In this document: one piece after another, positions 8,793 to 16,142 of the stretch
Position numbering within the stretch: position 1 is the stretch's first letter
Layout: each line of letters begins with the position of its first letter
Origin: Herbidospora sakaeratensis
GTDB taxonomy: Bacteria > Actinomycetota > Actinomycetes > Streptosporangiales > Streptosporangiaceae
Direction of reading: 5' to 3'
Assembly: GCF_001570525.1 (NCBI RefSeq)
Contig: NZ_BBXC01000033.1
Location: 1 to 40,180, forward strand
Length of the DNA: 40,180 nt
Program-made: the position numbers and the translations under genes
Notes under the pieces: generated by a model
Databases searched by the model: none
Told to the model about the DNA's origin: nothing
Seen by the model: the letters and a program-made list of their open reading frames with translations, nothing else

Positions 8793-9506
8793 ATGTCTCT
8801 GACCGAGCAGGCGATCGTCCGCATCCGGCAGCTCATCAAGGATGGGACGCTCCCTCCCGGCGCCCGGCTGCCCCCCGAGCAGGACCTGGCCGCGTCGCTG
8901 GGCCTGTCCCGCAACCTCCTCCGCGAGGCCGTGCGCTCCCTGGTCACCACCCGCGTGCTGGAGGTGCGGCGGGGCGACGGCACCTATGTCACCTCGCTCG
9001 ACCCCGCGCTGCTGCTCGAAGGGGTCGGCGTCGCGGTCGAGATGATGCAGGGAGACGACCTGCTGGAGATCACCGAGGTGCGGAGACTGTTCGAGCCGGT
9101 GGCCACCAGCCTGGCCGCCACCCGCATCACGCCGGTTCAGCTGGCCGAGCTCCAGAAGCACCTCGACGCCATGGTCGCCGCCCAGGGCGACGTCGAGCTG
9201 CTCACCCACCACGACGACGCCTTCCACCGCGCCGTGTTCGAGGCCACCGGCAACCGGGCGTTGTGCGCCCTGCTCGTGGGCATCGCCAGCCGCACCGTCC
9301 GGGCGCGGGTCTGGCGCGGGGTGCTCGAAGGCAACGTGGCCGGGCGCACGATCTCCGAGCACGCCGCCATCTACCAGGCGCTGGAGCGGGGCGACGCGGT
9401 GCTCGCCCAGGCGGCCGCGCTCATGCACGTGAGCACGACCGAGACCTGGTTGCGGGAGAACCTGGTGCGGTCGGCGGCGCCCGAGACGGGCGACCGGGTC
9501 AGCTGA
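8793..9506 (+). CDS. GntR-family (FadR/FCD type) regulator, paralogue of the one at 3404
   Basis: This 237-residue regulator has an N-terminal winged helix (PPEQDLAASLGLSRNLLREA, wing RRGDGTYVTS) and a C-terminal FCD domain with HHDDAFHRAVFEATGN. It is clearly a paralogue of the protein at 3404: the wing, the following PALLLEG segment and SRTVRARVWRG are shared nearly word for word. The start is ATG at 8793, preceded by CAGGA; an upstream in-frame ATG at 8742 overlaps the candidate operator and is less likely. It diverges from the sugar importer and its 3' end overlaps the convergent selD by 8 nt. It most likely represses the importer in response to a fucose-pathway intermediate; the ligand is unknown. 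Confidence 0.9.
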   Translation: MSLTEQAIVRIRQLIKDGTLPPGARLPPEQDLAASLGLSRNLLREAVRSLVTTRVLEVRRGDGTYVTSLDPALLLEGVGVAVEMMQGDDLLEITEVRRLFEPVATSLAATRITPVQLAELQKHLDAMVAAQGDVELLTHHDDAFHRAVFEATGNRALCALLVGIASRTVRARVWRGVLEGNVAGRTISEHAAIYQALERGDAVLAQAAALMHVSTTETWLRENLVRSAAPETGDRVS

Positions 9507-10482
9507 CCACGATCGGGTGCTCGCCCCGGGGCACCAGCTCGCCGATCACCGGCGCGCCCGGCACCTCGCCGGCGACCAGCAGCCCTCCGGAGGTCTGCGC
9601 GTCGGCGAGCAGGAGCATCGTCTCCTCGTCGGCCCCGCCCGACAGGTGCGGCGCGACCCAGCCGAGGTTGCGGCGCGAGCCCCCGGGCACGAACCCGTCC
9701 CTGAGCGCCTCGCGCGCCCCGTCGAGCAGCGGCACCGCCGCGCTGTCCACCACGGCGGTCACCCCCGAGGCCCTGGCCAGCTTGAACAGGTGACCGAGCA
9801 GCCCGAAGCCGGTCACGTCGGTCGCGCACCGCACCCCCGCCGCGACCGCGGCCTGGCTCGCGGCGGCGTTGAGCCGCGTCATGACCTCGACCGCCTCGGG
9901 GAACACCTCGCCGGTCGCCTTGTGGCGGTTGTTGAGCACGCCGAGACCGAGCGGCTTGGTCAGCGAGAGCGGCAACCCGGCGCGGCCGGCGTCGTTGCGC
10001 ATCAGGGCGGCGGGGTCGGCGAGGCCGGTGACGGCCATGCCGTACTTGGGTTCGGCGTCGACGACGCTGTGCCCGCCCGCCACGTGGCAGCCCGCCTGCG
10101 CGGCCACGTCGGCGCCGCCGCGCAGCACCTCGCGGGCCAGGTCGTACGGCAACGTCTCGCGCGGCCAGCAGAGCAGGTTGAGCGCCATGAGGGGACGGCC
10201 GCCCATGGCGTAGACGTCGGACAGGGCGTTGGCGGCGGCGATGCGGCCCCAGTCGTAGGGGTCGTCCACCACGGGGGTGAAGAAGTCGGCGGTGGCCACG
10301 ACCGCCGTGCCGCCCTCGACGCGGACGACCGCCGCGTCGTCTCCGGTCTCCAGCCCGACCAGCAGTTCTCCGGCGGGATCCTTCGGTGGCACCCCGAGAC
10401 CCGCCAGGACGTCTTCGAGTTCACCGGGTGGGATCTTGCACGCGCAGCCGCCGCCCTGGGCGTATTGGGTCAGTCTCACCAT
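9499..10482 (-). CDS. selD: Selenide, water dikinase SelD
   Basis: SelD makes selenophosphate from selenide and ATP, the selenium donor for Sec-tRNA synthesis. The protein has 327 residues. The glycine-rich active-site loop GGGCACK places Cys13 and Lys16 at the positions of the catalytic Cys17 and Lys20 of the E. coli enzyme; this is the cysteine form, not a selenoprotein. ETGDDAAVV, TADFFTPVVDDPYDWGRIAAANALSDVYAMGG (residues about 65-100, the substrate and metal aspartates) and CATDVTGFGLLGH are family landmarks. ATG at 10482 is used; GTG at 10479 is adjacent and ATG at 10494 is another option. No good Shine-Dalgarno is visible. It is divergent from selA across about 48 bp. Confidence 0.96.
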   Translation of the reverse strand: MVRLTQYAQGGGCACKIPPGELEDVLAGLGVPPKDPAGELLVGLETGDDAAVVRVEGGTAVVATADFFTPVVDDPYDWGRIAAANALSDVYAMGGRPLMALNLLCWPRETLPYDLAREVLRGGADVAAQAGCHVAGGHSVVDAEPKYGMAVTGLADPAALMRNDAGRAGLPLSLTKPLGLGVLNNRHKATGEVFPEAVEVMTRLNAAASQAAVAAGVRCATDVTGFGLLGHLFKLARASGVTAVVDSAAVPLLDGAREALRDGFVPGGSRRNLGWVAPHLSGGADEETMLLLADAQTSGGLLVAGEVPGAPVIGELVPRGEHPIVVS

Positions 10483-10530
10483 GATCGGGATCATTGCGCG
10501 GATCGGCGGATTGGTATATCCCGACTTATC
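10481..10530. promoter_or_regulatory. Compact divergent selD/selA promoter with a 14-bp palindrome
   Basis: Only 48 bp separate the two divergent genes. ATGATC-GG-GATCAT (10481-10494) is a perfect 6-2-6 inverted repeat overlapping the selD start. TATATC at 10515-10520 is a good -10 for selA, with TTGCGC at 10494-10499 as a weak -35 at 15-bp spacing. That would put the selA transcript start at or next to its GTG, so selA is probably leaderless. A regulator acting on the palindrome could affect both genes; none is identified. Confidence 0.4.
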
Positions 10531-11838
10531 GTGACCGACTCGCGGCGCCACATCCCGCGCACCGACGCGCTTCTGAACGATCCCCGCCTCTCCCCCCTGA
10601 TCGAGCTGATGGGACGCGGCCGCGTGAAGGGGGCCGTCCAGGCGGCCCAGCGACGGGCCCGGGAGGGGGAGATCAGCCCCGCCGACGTACCCGACGAGGT
10701 GGTGCGCTCGCTGCCCGGCGGCCCCCGGGAGGTGATCAACGCCACCGGGGTGCTCCTGCACACCAACCTCGGCCGCGCCCCGCTCTCGGCTCCGGCCCTG
10801 GACGCCATCCGCGGCGCGGCCGGCACCACCGACGTCGAGTTCGACCTGGAGACCGGGCGGCGGGCCCGGCGCGGCCGGGCCGCGCTGGCGGCGCTCGCGC
10901 GGGCGGTCCCGGACGCCGAGGCGGTCCACCTCGTCAACAACAACGCCGCCGCGCTGGTGCTGGCCGCGACCACGCTGGCCCAGGGGCGCGAGATCGTGAT
11001 CAGCCGGGGCGAGCTGGTCGAGATCGGCGACGGTTTCCGGCTGCCCGACCTGCTCGCCTCCACCGGGGCCCGCCTGCGCGAGGTCGGCACCACCAACCGC
11101 ACGTCGGTGGCCGACTACGCCGCCGCGATCGGCCCCGCGACCGGATTCGTGCTCAAGGTGCACCCCTCGAATTACCGGATCGAGGGCTTCGCCGCGACGC
11201 CGCCGGTCGGCGAGCTGACCGGGCTGGGCGTGCCGCTGGTCGCCGACATCGGCTCGGGGCTGCTCACGCCCGAACCGCTGCTGCCCGACGAGCCCGACGC
11301 GGCGACCTGGCTCCGCGCGGGCGCCGACCTGGTCACCGCCAGTGGAGACAAGCTGCTCGGCGGTCCGCAGTGCGGCCTGCTGCTCGGGCGGGCCGAGGTG
11401 GTCGAGCGGCTGCGCCGCCACCCGTTGGCCCGCGCCCTGCGGGTGGACAAGCTGACGCTGGCGGCGGTCGAGGCCACCCTCACCCACGCGGCCAACCCGG
11501 CCCGCGAGGCGCTGGCCGCCGACCCGGCCGTCGTGCGCCGCCGCGCCGGCGACCTGGCGCGACGCCTGGCCGAGGCGGGCGTCAAGGCCGAGGCGGTGGA
11601 CACCGAGGCGGCCGTCGGAGGCGGGGGAGCCCCCGGGGTCGGGCTGCCCAGCGCGGCGGTCGCGGTGACCGAGGACCTGGCCGGGCCGCTGCGGACGGGC
11701 GACCCGGCGGTGGTCGGCCGGGTCGAGGGCGGCCGCTGCCTGCTCGACCTGCGCGCGGTCGCGCCGCACCGCGACGACGACCTCTTCGACGCCGTGCTGG
11801 CCGCCGCGGTGGCCATCGGGGTGGCCGCGTGCGGGTGA
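10531..11838 (+). CDS. selA: L-seryl-tRNA(Sec) selenium transferase SelA
   Basis: SelA converts Ser-tRNA(Sec) to Sec-tRNA(Sec) using selenophosphate. The 435-residue protein has the N-terminal tRNA-binding part, then INATGVLLHTNLGRAPLS and the fold-type-I PLP core. The PLP lysine is Lys274 in ASGDKLLGGPQCG. VGTTNRT and KVHPSNYRIEGF are further family signatures. Length is close to that of characterised enzymes. The start is GTG at 10531; no ribosome site precedes it and a -10 sits about 11 bp upstream, so a leaderless message is likely. Its stop overlaps the selB start by 10 nt, giving a coupled selA-selB pair. Confidence 0.96.
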   Translation: MTDSRRHIPRTDALLNDPRLSPLIELMGRGRVKGAVQAAQRRAREGEISPADVPDEVVRSLPGGPREVINATGVLLHTNLGRAPLSAPALDAIRGAAGTTDVEFDLETGRRARRGRAALAALARAVPDAEAVHLVNNNAAALVLAATTLAQGREIVISRGELVEIGDGFRLPDLLASTGARLREVGTTNRTSVADYAAAIGPATGFVLKVHPSNYRIEGFAATPPVGELTGLGVPLVADIGSGLLTPEPLLPDEPDAATWLRAGADLVTASGDKLLGGPQCGLLLGRAEVVERLRRHPLARALRVDKLTLAAVEATLTHAANPAREALAADPAVVRRRAGDLARRLAEAGVKAEAVDTEAAVGGGGAPGVGLPSAAVAVTEDLAGPLRTGDPAVVGRVEGGRCLLDLRAVAPHRDDDLFDAVLAAAVAIGVAACG

Positions 11839-13502
11839 TCGCCACCGCCGGGCACGTCGACCACGGGAAGTCCACGCTGCTGCGGGCGCTCACCGGCATG
11901 GAGCCCGACCGCTGGGAGGAGGAGCGGCGGCGCGGCCTGACCATCGACCTCGGGTACGTGTGGACCGACGGCCTCGCCTTCGTCGACGTGCCCGGCCACG
12001 AACGTTTCGTCGGCAACATGCTGGCGGGGGTCGGCCCGGTCACGGCGGTGCTGTTCGTGGTGGCCGCCGACGCGGGCTGGTCGGTGCAGTCGCGGGAGCA
12101 CCTGGAGATCCTGCACGCCCTGGGCGTCGGCCGGGGCGTGCTCGCCGTCACCCGGTCGGACCTCGCCGACCCCGGACCCGTGCTGGCCGCCTGCCGCGAC
12201 CGGCTGCGCGGCAGCACCCTCGCCGACGTGCCCGCCGTCGCCGTGAGCGCGGTCACCGGAGAGGGTCTGCCCGGCCTGCGCGCCCTGCTGGCCGCGATCC
12301 CCCCGGACGACCCCGCCCCGGAGGCGGACGTGCGCCTGTGGATCGACCGCGTCTTCACCGTCGAGGGGCGGGGGACCGTCGTCACCGGCACACTCGGCGC
12401 GGGCGTGATCCGGGCCGGCGACGTGCTCCGGCTCGGCGGCGACGACGTGCGAATCCGGGGCCTGCACAGTCTGAACGAGGCGAAGACCGAGGTCGCCGCG
12501 CCCGCGCGGGTCGCGGTGAATTTGCGCGGCGGCGCGCGTCCCCGGCGCGGCCACACCCTGCTGACCCCGGGACGCTGGCTCGACGTCGAGGTGCTCGACG
12601 TCCGGGTCTCCGGCGAGGGCCGTCCGCCGGAGCAGGTGACCTGGCACCTCGGCACCGCCGCCGAACCCGCGCGGCTGCGCGCCCTCGGCGAGGACACGGT
12701 GCGGGTGACCCTGCCCCGGCCGCTGCCCGTGCGGGTCGGCGACCGGGCGCTGCTGCGCGACCCGGGCAGCCGCCGGGTGTGGGGGGCGGTGGTGCTCGAC
12801 GTGCGCCCGCCGGAGTTGCGCCGCCGGGGCGCGGCCCGGGCGCGGGCGGCCGACCTCGCCGGCATGTCCGGCGTGCCGGACGGCGTCGCCGAGTTGCGGC
12901 GGCGCGGCCTGGCCCGGCGCGACGACCTGGCCGCCATGGGCACGCCCGTCGACGCCGACCCGGTCGCGGGGGACTGGCTCGCCGATCCCGACCACTGGGC
13001 CGGGCTCCGCCACCGCCTCGCCGAGGTCGTGGCCGGGCGGCCGGGCCTGGCGGCGGAGACCGCGCGGCAACTGCTCGGCCTGCCCGACCGGGCGCTGGTC
13101 GACGCCCTCGCCGAGGGCGCCGCCGTCCGCACGGTGCGCGGGCGGCTGTTCCGGCCGGCCCGCACGCCCGGGGTCGACGAACTGCGGCGCGGCTGGGCCG
13201 CCGATCCGTTCGCGGCGCCGGACGCGGCCCGGCTCGCGGAACTCGGGCTCGACCGGCGGGCGCTGGCGGCGGCCGAGGCGGCGGGCGAACTCGTCCAGCT
13301 CGCCCCCGGCGTCGTGCTGCCGCCCGGAGCGGCCGAGGAGGCGGCCGAGGTGCTCGCCCGGTTGCCCCGGCCGTTCACCGTGGCGCAGGCGCGGACCGCG
13401 CTGAACACCACCCGCCGGGTCGTCGTCCCGCTCCTGGAGCACCTCGACCGGCTCGGCCTCACCCGCCGCCAGGACACCGCTGGTTCCAGAACTTTTCTCT
13501 GA
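11829..13502 (+). CDS. selB: Selenocysteine-specific elongation factor SelB
   Basis: SelB is the GTPase that carries Sec-tRNA(Sec) to ribosomes paused at a UGA followed by a SECIS hairpin. The 557-residue protein begins ATAGHVDHGKST (P-loop, residues 5-16), then GLTIDLGY (switch I), DVPGHERF (switch II), TRSD in place of NKxD, and VSAVTGEG. Two beta-barrel domains follow, then a winged-helix C-terminal region that in family members reads the SECIS RNA. GTG at 11829 overlaps the selA stop. The tRNA-Sec gene starts 14 bp after the SelB stop, so selA-selB-selC form one block. No formate dehydrogenase is seen in the window, so the client must be elsewhere or be the TGA-containing gene at 16139. 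Confidence 0.96.
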   Translation: MRVIATAGHVDHGKSTLLRALTGMEPDRWEEERRRGLTIDLGYVWTDGLAFVDVPGHERFVGNMLAGVGPVTAVLFVVAADAGWSVQSREHLEILHALGVGRGVLAVTRSDLADPGPVLAACRDRLRGSTLADVPAVAVSAVTGEGLPGLRALLAAIPPDDPAPEADVRLWIDRVFTVEGRGTVVTGTLGAGVIRAGDVLRLGGDDVRIRGLHSLNEAKTEVAAPARVAVNLRGGARPRRGHTLLTPGRWLDVEVLDVRVSGEGRPPEQVTWHLGTAAEPARLRALGEDTVRVTLPRPLPVRVGDRALLRDPGSRRVWGAVVLDVRPPELRRRGAARARAADLAGMSGVPDGVAELRRRGLARRDDLAAMGTPVDADPVAGDWLADPDHWAGLRHRLAEVVAGRPGLAAETARQLLGLPDRALVDALAEGAAVRTVRGRLFRPARTPGVDELRRGWAADPFAAPDAARLAELGLDRRALAAAEAAGELVQLAPGVVLPPGAAEEAAEVLARLPRPFTVAQARTALNTTRRVVVPLLEHLDRLGLTRRQDTAGSRTFL

Positions 13503-13515
13503 TAGCGTTACCATC

Positions 13516-13608
13516 GGGGACGTGCAGGTGCCTGGTGGCCCTCCCGGTCTTCAAAACCGGTGGCGCCGAGGATCTCGGCGCGGCGGGTTCGATTCCCGTC
13601 CGTCTCCG
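13516..13608 (+). tRNA. selC: tRNA-Sec (anticodon TCA)
   Basis: The anticodon arm is CCGGT-CTTCAAA-ACCGG with anticodon TCA. The variable arm is very long: GCGCCGAG-GAT-CTCGGCGC, an 8-bp stem typical of tRNA-Sec. The T-arm is GCGGG-TTCGATT-CCCGT. The acceptor pairs GGGGACG (13516-13522) with CGTCTCC (13601-13607), with one G:U pair; the eighth pair expected in bacterial tRNA-Sec would be T:C and looks unpaired. The discriminator is G and CCA is not encoded. It sits directly after selB. Confidence 0.95.
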
Positions 13609-13637
13609 CTGCGCTCCCCAGAGTCGGCTGGAGTTCC

Positions 13638-14387
13638 ATGAGATTTCTCCTGCTCGGGCACTTCGAAATCCACCGGCCGGACGGCAGTCAGCTGTCCGTG
13701 ACCAGGATCAAGCACCGCCAGCTCCTCGCCCTCCTGCTGCTCGACGCGCCCCACACGGTCTCGACCGAACGCTGCATCGCCGCCCTGTGGGGTGACGCCG
13801 CCCCGCCCTCGGCGCGGCGCAACCTGCAGACGTACATCGCGGACCTGCGCAAGGGGCTGGCCTGCTCCGGCGTCGAGATCCGGACCGTGCCCGGCGGCTA
13901 CCGGGTGACCGACGTCGAAGACCGGCTCGACCTGGCCGACTTCGAGGCCGCGCGGTCGGCCGCGGCCGCCGCCCTGGCCGAGCGCGACGACGCCGAGGCG
14001 GCCCGCCTGCTCAGAGACGGCCTCGCCCTCTGGCGCGGCGGCGCGCTGCAGGACCTCGCCGACAGCTCCGAGGCGCTGCGCAACGCCGCCACCCGGCTCG
14101 ACGAACGCCGCACGGCCGCCGTCGGCGACTTCGCCGGCGCGTGCATCCGCCTGGGGAACTACGACGAGGCCATCGACCAGCTCCGGGTCGCGGTCGCGCG
14201 CGTCCCGCTGCGCGAGGACCTGCGGGCGCGGCTGATGCTGGCCCTGCACAAGAGCGGCCGCCGGGCCGACGCGCTGCTGGCCTACCACGACTGCCGGGCG
14301 GCGCTGGTCGAGCACATCGGCGTCGGGCCGTCGGCCACGCTGACGGCGCTGCACGACCGCATCCTCATGGAGGACGCGAGCCTGTGA
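13638..14387 (+). CDS. SARP-type transcriptional activator (OmpR-like winged helix plus BTAD)
   Basis: The protein has 249 residues in two parts. Residues about 1-90 form an OmpR/PhoB-like winged helix (RFLLLGHFEI, KHRQLLALLLLD, RRNLQTYIADLRKGL). Residues about 95-245 form a bacterial transcriptional activation domain of TPR-like helices, ending in LRARLMLALHKSGRRADALLAYHDCRAALVEHIGVGPSATL, of which the SGRRADALLAY part is the family fingerprint. This is the minimal SARP layout with no NB-ARC domain. The start ATG at 13638 follows GGAG; the longer frame would run back into the tRNA gene and is rejected. SARPs activate pathway-specific operons by binding direct heptamer repeats, and such repeats lie 12 bp after this gene. 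It therefore probably drives the redox operon that follows. Confidence 0.9.
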   Translation: MRFLLLGHFEIHRPDGSQLSVTRIKHRQLLALLLLDAPHTVSTERCIAALWGDAAPPSARRNLQTYIADLRKGLACSGVEIRTVPGGYRVTDVEDRLDLADFEAARSAAAAALAERDDAEAARLLRDGLALWRGGALQDLADSSEALRNAATRLDERRTAAVGDFAGACIRLGNYDEAIDQLRVAVARVPLREDLRARLMLALHKSGRRADALLAYHDCRAALVEHIGVGPSATLTALHDRILMEDASL

Positions 14388-14398
14388 TGGCCCCGTGT

Positions 14399-14427
14399 GT
14401 GGCGGCAATGTGGCGGCCGTGTGGCGG
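14399..14427 (+). promoter_or_regulatory. Three direct GTGGCGG heptamers at 11-bp period, likely SARP box
   Basis: GTGGCGG occurs at 14399-14405, 14410-14416 and 14421-14427, separated by 4-nt spacers (CAAT, CCGT). Heptamer direct repeats with 4-bp spacing are the known SARP binding pattern, placed next to the -10 region. The repeats end 26 bp before the ATG at 14453, so the message is probably leaderless or nearly so. The repeat is seen directly; recognition by the adjacent SARP is inferred. Confidence 0.7.
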
Positions 14428-14452
14428 TCGCGCTCACTCTGGTGCCGTGGCG

Positions 14453-15124
14453 ATGTTAGCGCGAACACCTGACGGCCGTACGCTCACCGTGGACGGCAGC
14501 CCGCAGCCCTTCACCATGGGCTGGAGCTATCTGTTCTGGGCGCGGAACGACAACGGCGCCCAGCGTTTCCACACCGGCGCGGCCGGGGCGCGCGAGCTCA
14601 TCGCCCGCCACATCGGCGAGTACGACCGGTTCACCGTGCGCGAGGCGTCGTGGAACGGGGCCCGGCTGGTCTCCCACGAGGACCCCGAGAACGCCGGCAC
14701 GACCATGGTGTGGATCGGGCCGCACCACGAGGTCTACACCTTCATCCAGGGCACCAACGTGCCGTTCGAGGTGTTCATCGGCCTGCTCGCCGCCTTCGAC
14801 ATCCGCGACGCCCCCGAAGGCGTCGTGCTGGCCCCCCGGATCGGCTCGCGGGTGCGCACCGACGGCCTGCTGGCGGTCAACAGCCTGGAGGGCGTCTGCT
14901 CGATCCAGGTGAACCCGGCCGGCGCGCTGCCCACGCCCGGCGGCACCGGCAAGAAGGTGCGCGGCGGCGCGTTGTGGAAACGCGAGGAGCGGGCCGACGA
15001 CGGACGGGTGCTGCGCTCGGCCATCCTGGTCAACACCTCGACGACCACGATCCTCACCGCACGGGACGCCGACGACCCCCGCTTCGCGGCCGTCGCCGAC
15101 TCCCTCACGTGCGGGCTGAGCTGA
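14453..15124 (+). CDS. Unknown protein, first gene of the SARP-controlled redox operon
   Basis: I do not recognise this 223-residue protein. It has no signal peptide or membrane segment and is predicted cytoplasmic. Segments such as FTMGWSYLFWARND, TTMVWIGPHHEVYTFIQG and VLVNTST-like ends suggest a mixed alpha/beta soluble fold. Two cysteines are near the middle and the C-terminus (GVCSIQV, LTCGLS). The second codon is TTA, which would make expression depend on the bldA tRNA. No Shine-Dalgarno is visible; GTG at 14447 is an alternative start. The gene follows the heptamer repeats directly and is followed by the thioredoxin-like gene after 5 bp, so it belongs to that operon. No function is claimed. 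Confidence 0.75.
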   Translation: MLARTPDGRTLTVDGSPQPFTMGWSYLFWARNDNGAQRFHTGAAGARELIARHIGEYDRFTVREASWNGARLVSHEDPENAGTTMVWIGPHHEVYTFIQGTNVPFEVFIGLLAAFDIRDAPEGVVLAPRIGSRVRTDGLLAVNSLEGVCSIQVNPAGALPTPGGTGKKVRGGALWKREERADDGRVLRSAILVNTSTTTILTARDADDPRFAAVADSLTCGLS

Positions 15125-15129
15125 CCGCC

Positions 15130-15639
15130 GTGCAGAACGTCGTCAATTCCCTGGCCGTGTTCGCCTTCCTCGGCATGGTGATCGCCCTGTTCGCGATCTC
15201 CGCCCTGCTCAGGATCGTGCGCGAGCTCCAGCAGGCGGTGCTGGCCGCCCCCGCCACCCCCGGTCCCGACTCCGTCCGGAAGGTGGCCCGGTTCGCCTCC
15301 TCCGACGGCCGGCCGACCTTCGTCCTCGTGGTCTCGGAACAGTGCCCGAGCTGCCGGGCCCGGGCCGTCCATCTGGCCGGGATGCCGCCCGGCCGGGTCG
15401 GCGGCCACACGGTCCTGCTCGCGGCGGCCGAGGCGTGCGCGGCCTGGGTCGAAGCGGCCCCGCACGTCGAGGCCGTCGTCGACGCCGACCTGCTCGGCTC
15501 GGTCGCGGTCGGCGCGACCCCCTCTCTCGTCAAGTACGCACCCGACGGCGCCGAGGAGTGGCGCCGCGTGGTCGGGTCCGACCCGGACCTCGACCGGCTC
15601 CTCGGGGTGGATCTGCCCGAATCGTCGAACGTGAGGTGA
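15130..15639 (+). CDS. Membrane-anchored thioredoxin-like protein (MauD-like)
   Basis: The 169-residue protein has one N-terminal membrane segment (residues about 6-32) and an extracytoplasmic thioredoxin-like domain with the redox motif CPSC in VSEQCPSCRARAV. The cis-proline region is ATPSLV, as expected for the fold. This is the build of MauD, which handles disulfides of the methylamine dehydrogenase small subunit outside the membrane. A MauE-like protein is encoded two genes downstream, and a secreted six-cysteine protein lies between them as a plausible client. GTG at 15130 is preferred; GTG at 15109 is possible. The Mau relationship rests on architecture and gene context. Confidence 0.8.
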   Translation: MQNVVNSLAVFAFLGMVIALFAISALLRIVRELQQAVLAAPATPGPDSVRKVARFASSDGRPTFVLVVSEQCPSCRARAVHLAGMPPGRVGGHTVLLAAAEACAAWVEAAPHVEAVVDADLLGSVAVGATPSLVKYAPDGAEEWRRVVGSDPDLDRLLGVDLPESSNVR

Positions 15640-15644
15640 ACGAC

Positions 15645-16142
15645 ATGTCCCGCGACTACTGGTCCGACGTGCCGGCCGCGGACGAGGACGCGGAGGCGCG
15701 TCCGCCGGTCCGGGTCCGGGTGTCGCGGCGCACGATGGTCAAGTCGGTCGGCGTGCTCGGCGGCGCGCTGGCGCTGAACGTGGTGGGCGCCCTGCCGCCC
15801 GCCCGCGTGCGGACCGCCTCGGCGACCGTGGGCTCGGAGTGGTCGACCTGCTCGAACAGCGGCTACGCCAACTTCGACGGCTACAAGGACGGCACCACCC
15901 AGCGGGTGTGCGTGGGCGGGTCGTACGCCAGCAGCTACTGCGGCAGCGACGGCTGGTTCCGCACCGACGGCAACGCCTACTCCTACTACACGCCGATCGT
16001 CGAGTGCGGCGCGAGCGGGGTCTCCAAGAAGAACGCCTGGCGCTGGACGCACGGCAGCACCCCCTACCGCTGCGCCGACGGCCGCTTCGTCGTGTACGGC
16101 GCGGGCAGCTCCTTCTACATCTGCTCCCGGGCCAACCCGTGA
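15645..16142 (+). CDS. Tat-exported six-cysteine small protein (possible MADH light-chain analogue)
   Basis: The 165-residue protein has an acidic N-terminus, then a Tat signal (VSRRTMVKSVGVLGG, hydrophobic stretch, processing near TASA). The mature part of about 105 residues is rich in Tyr, Ser, Gly and Trp and has six cysteines (STC, RVC, SYC, VEC, YRC, YIC), enough for three disulfides, plus four tryptophans. Tat export of a small disulfide-rich protein next to MauD- and MauE-like genes resembles the methylamine dehydrogenase light chain, which carries tryptophan tryptophylquinone. However, it has half the usual cysteines and the WVASCYN-type motif is not evident, so I do not call it MADH. 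The start has a strong GAGGTGA site. Its stop overlaps the next gene (GTGA). Confidence 0.75.
   Translation: MSRDYWSDVPAADEDAEARPPVRVRVSRRTMVKSVGVLGGALALNVVGALPPARVRTASATVGSEWSTCSNSGYANFDGYKDGTTQRVCVGGSYASSYCGSDGWFRTDGNAYSYYTPIVECGASGVSKKNAWRWTHGSTPYRCADGRFVVYGAGSSFYICSRANP

Noticed and set aside
11172-13514. Long minus-strand frame over selA-selB
   Set aside because: It is antisense to clear SelA and SelB motifs and its product is compositionally biased Gly/Arg/Val without domains.
15645-16142. Firm call as methylamine dehydrogenase light chain
   Set aside because: Only six cysteines, no WVASCYN-type motif and no heavy-chain gene nearby; kept only as a possible analogue.
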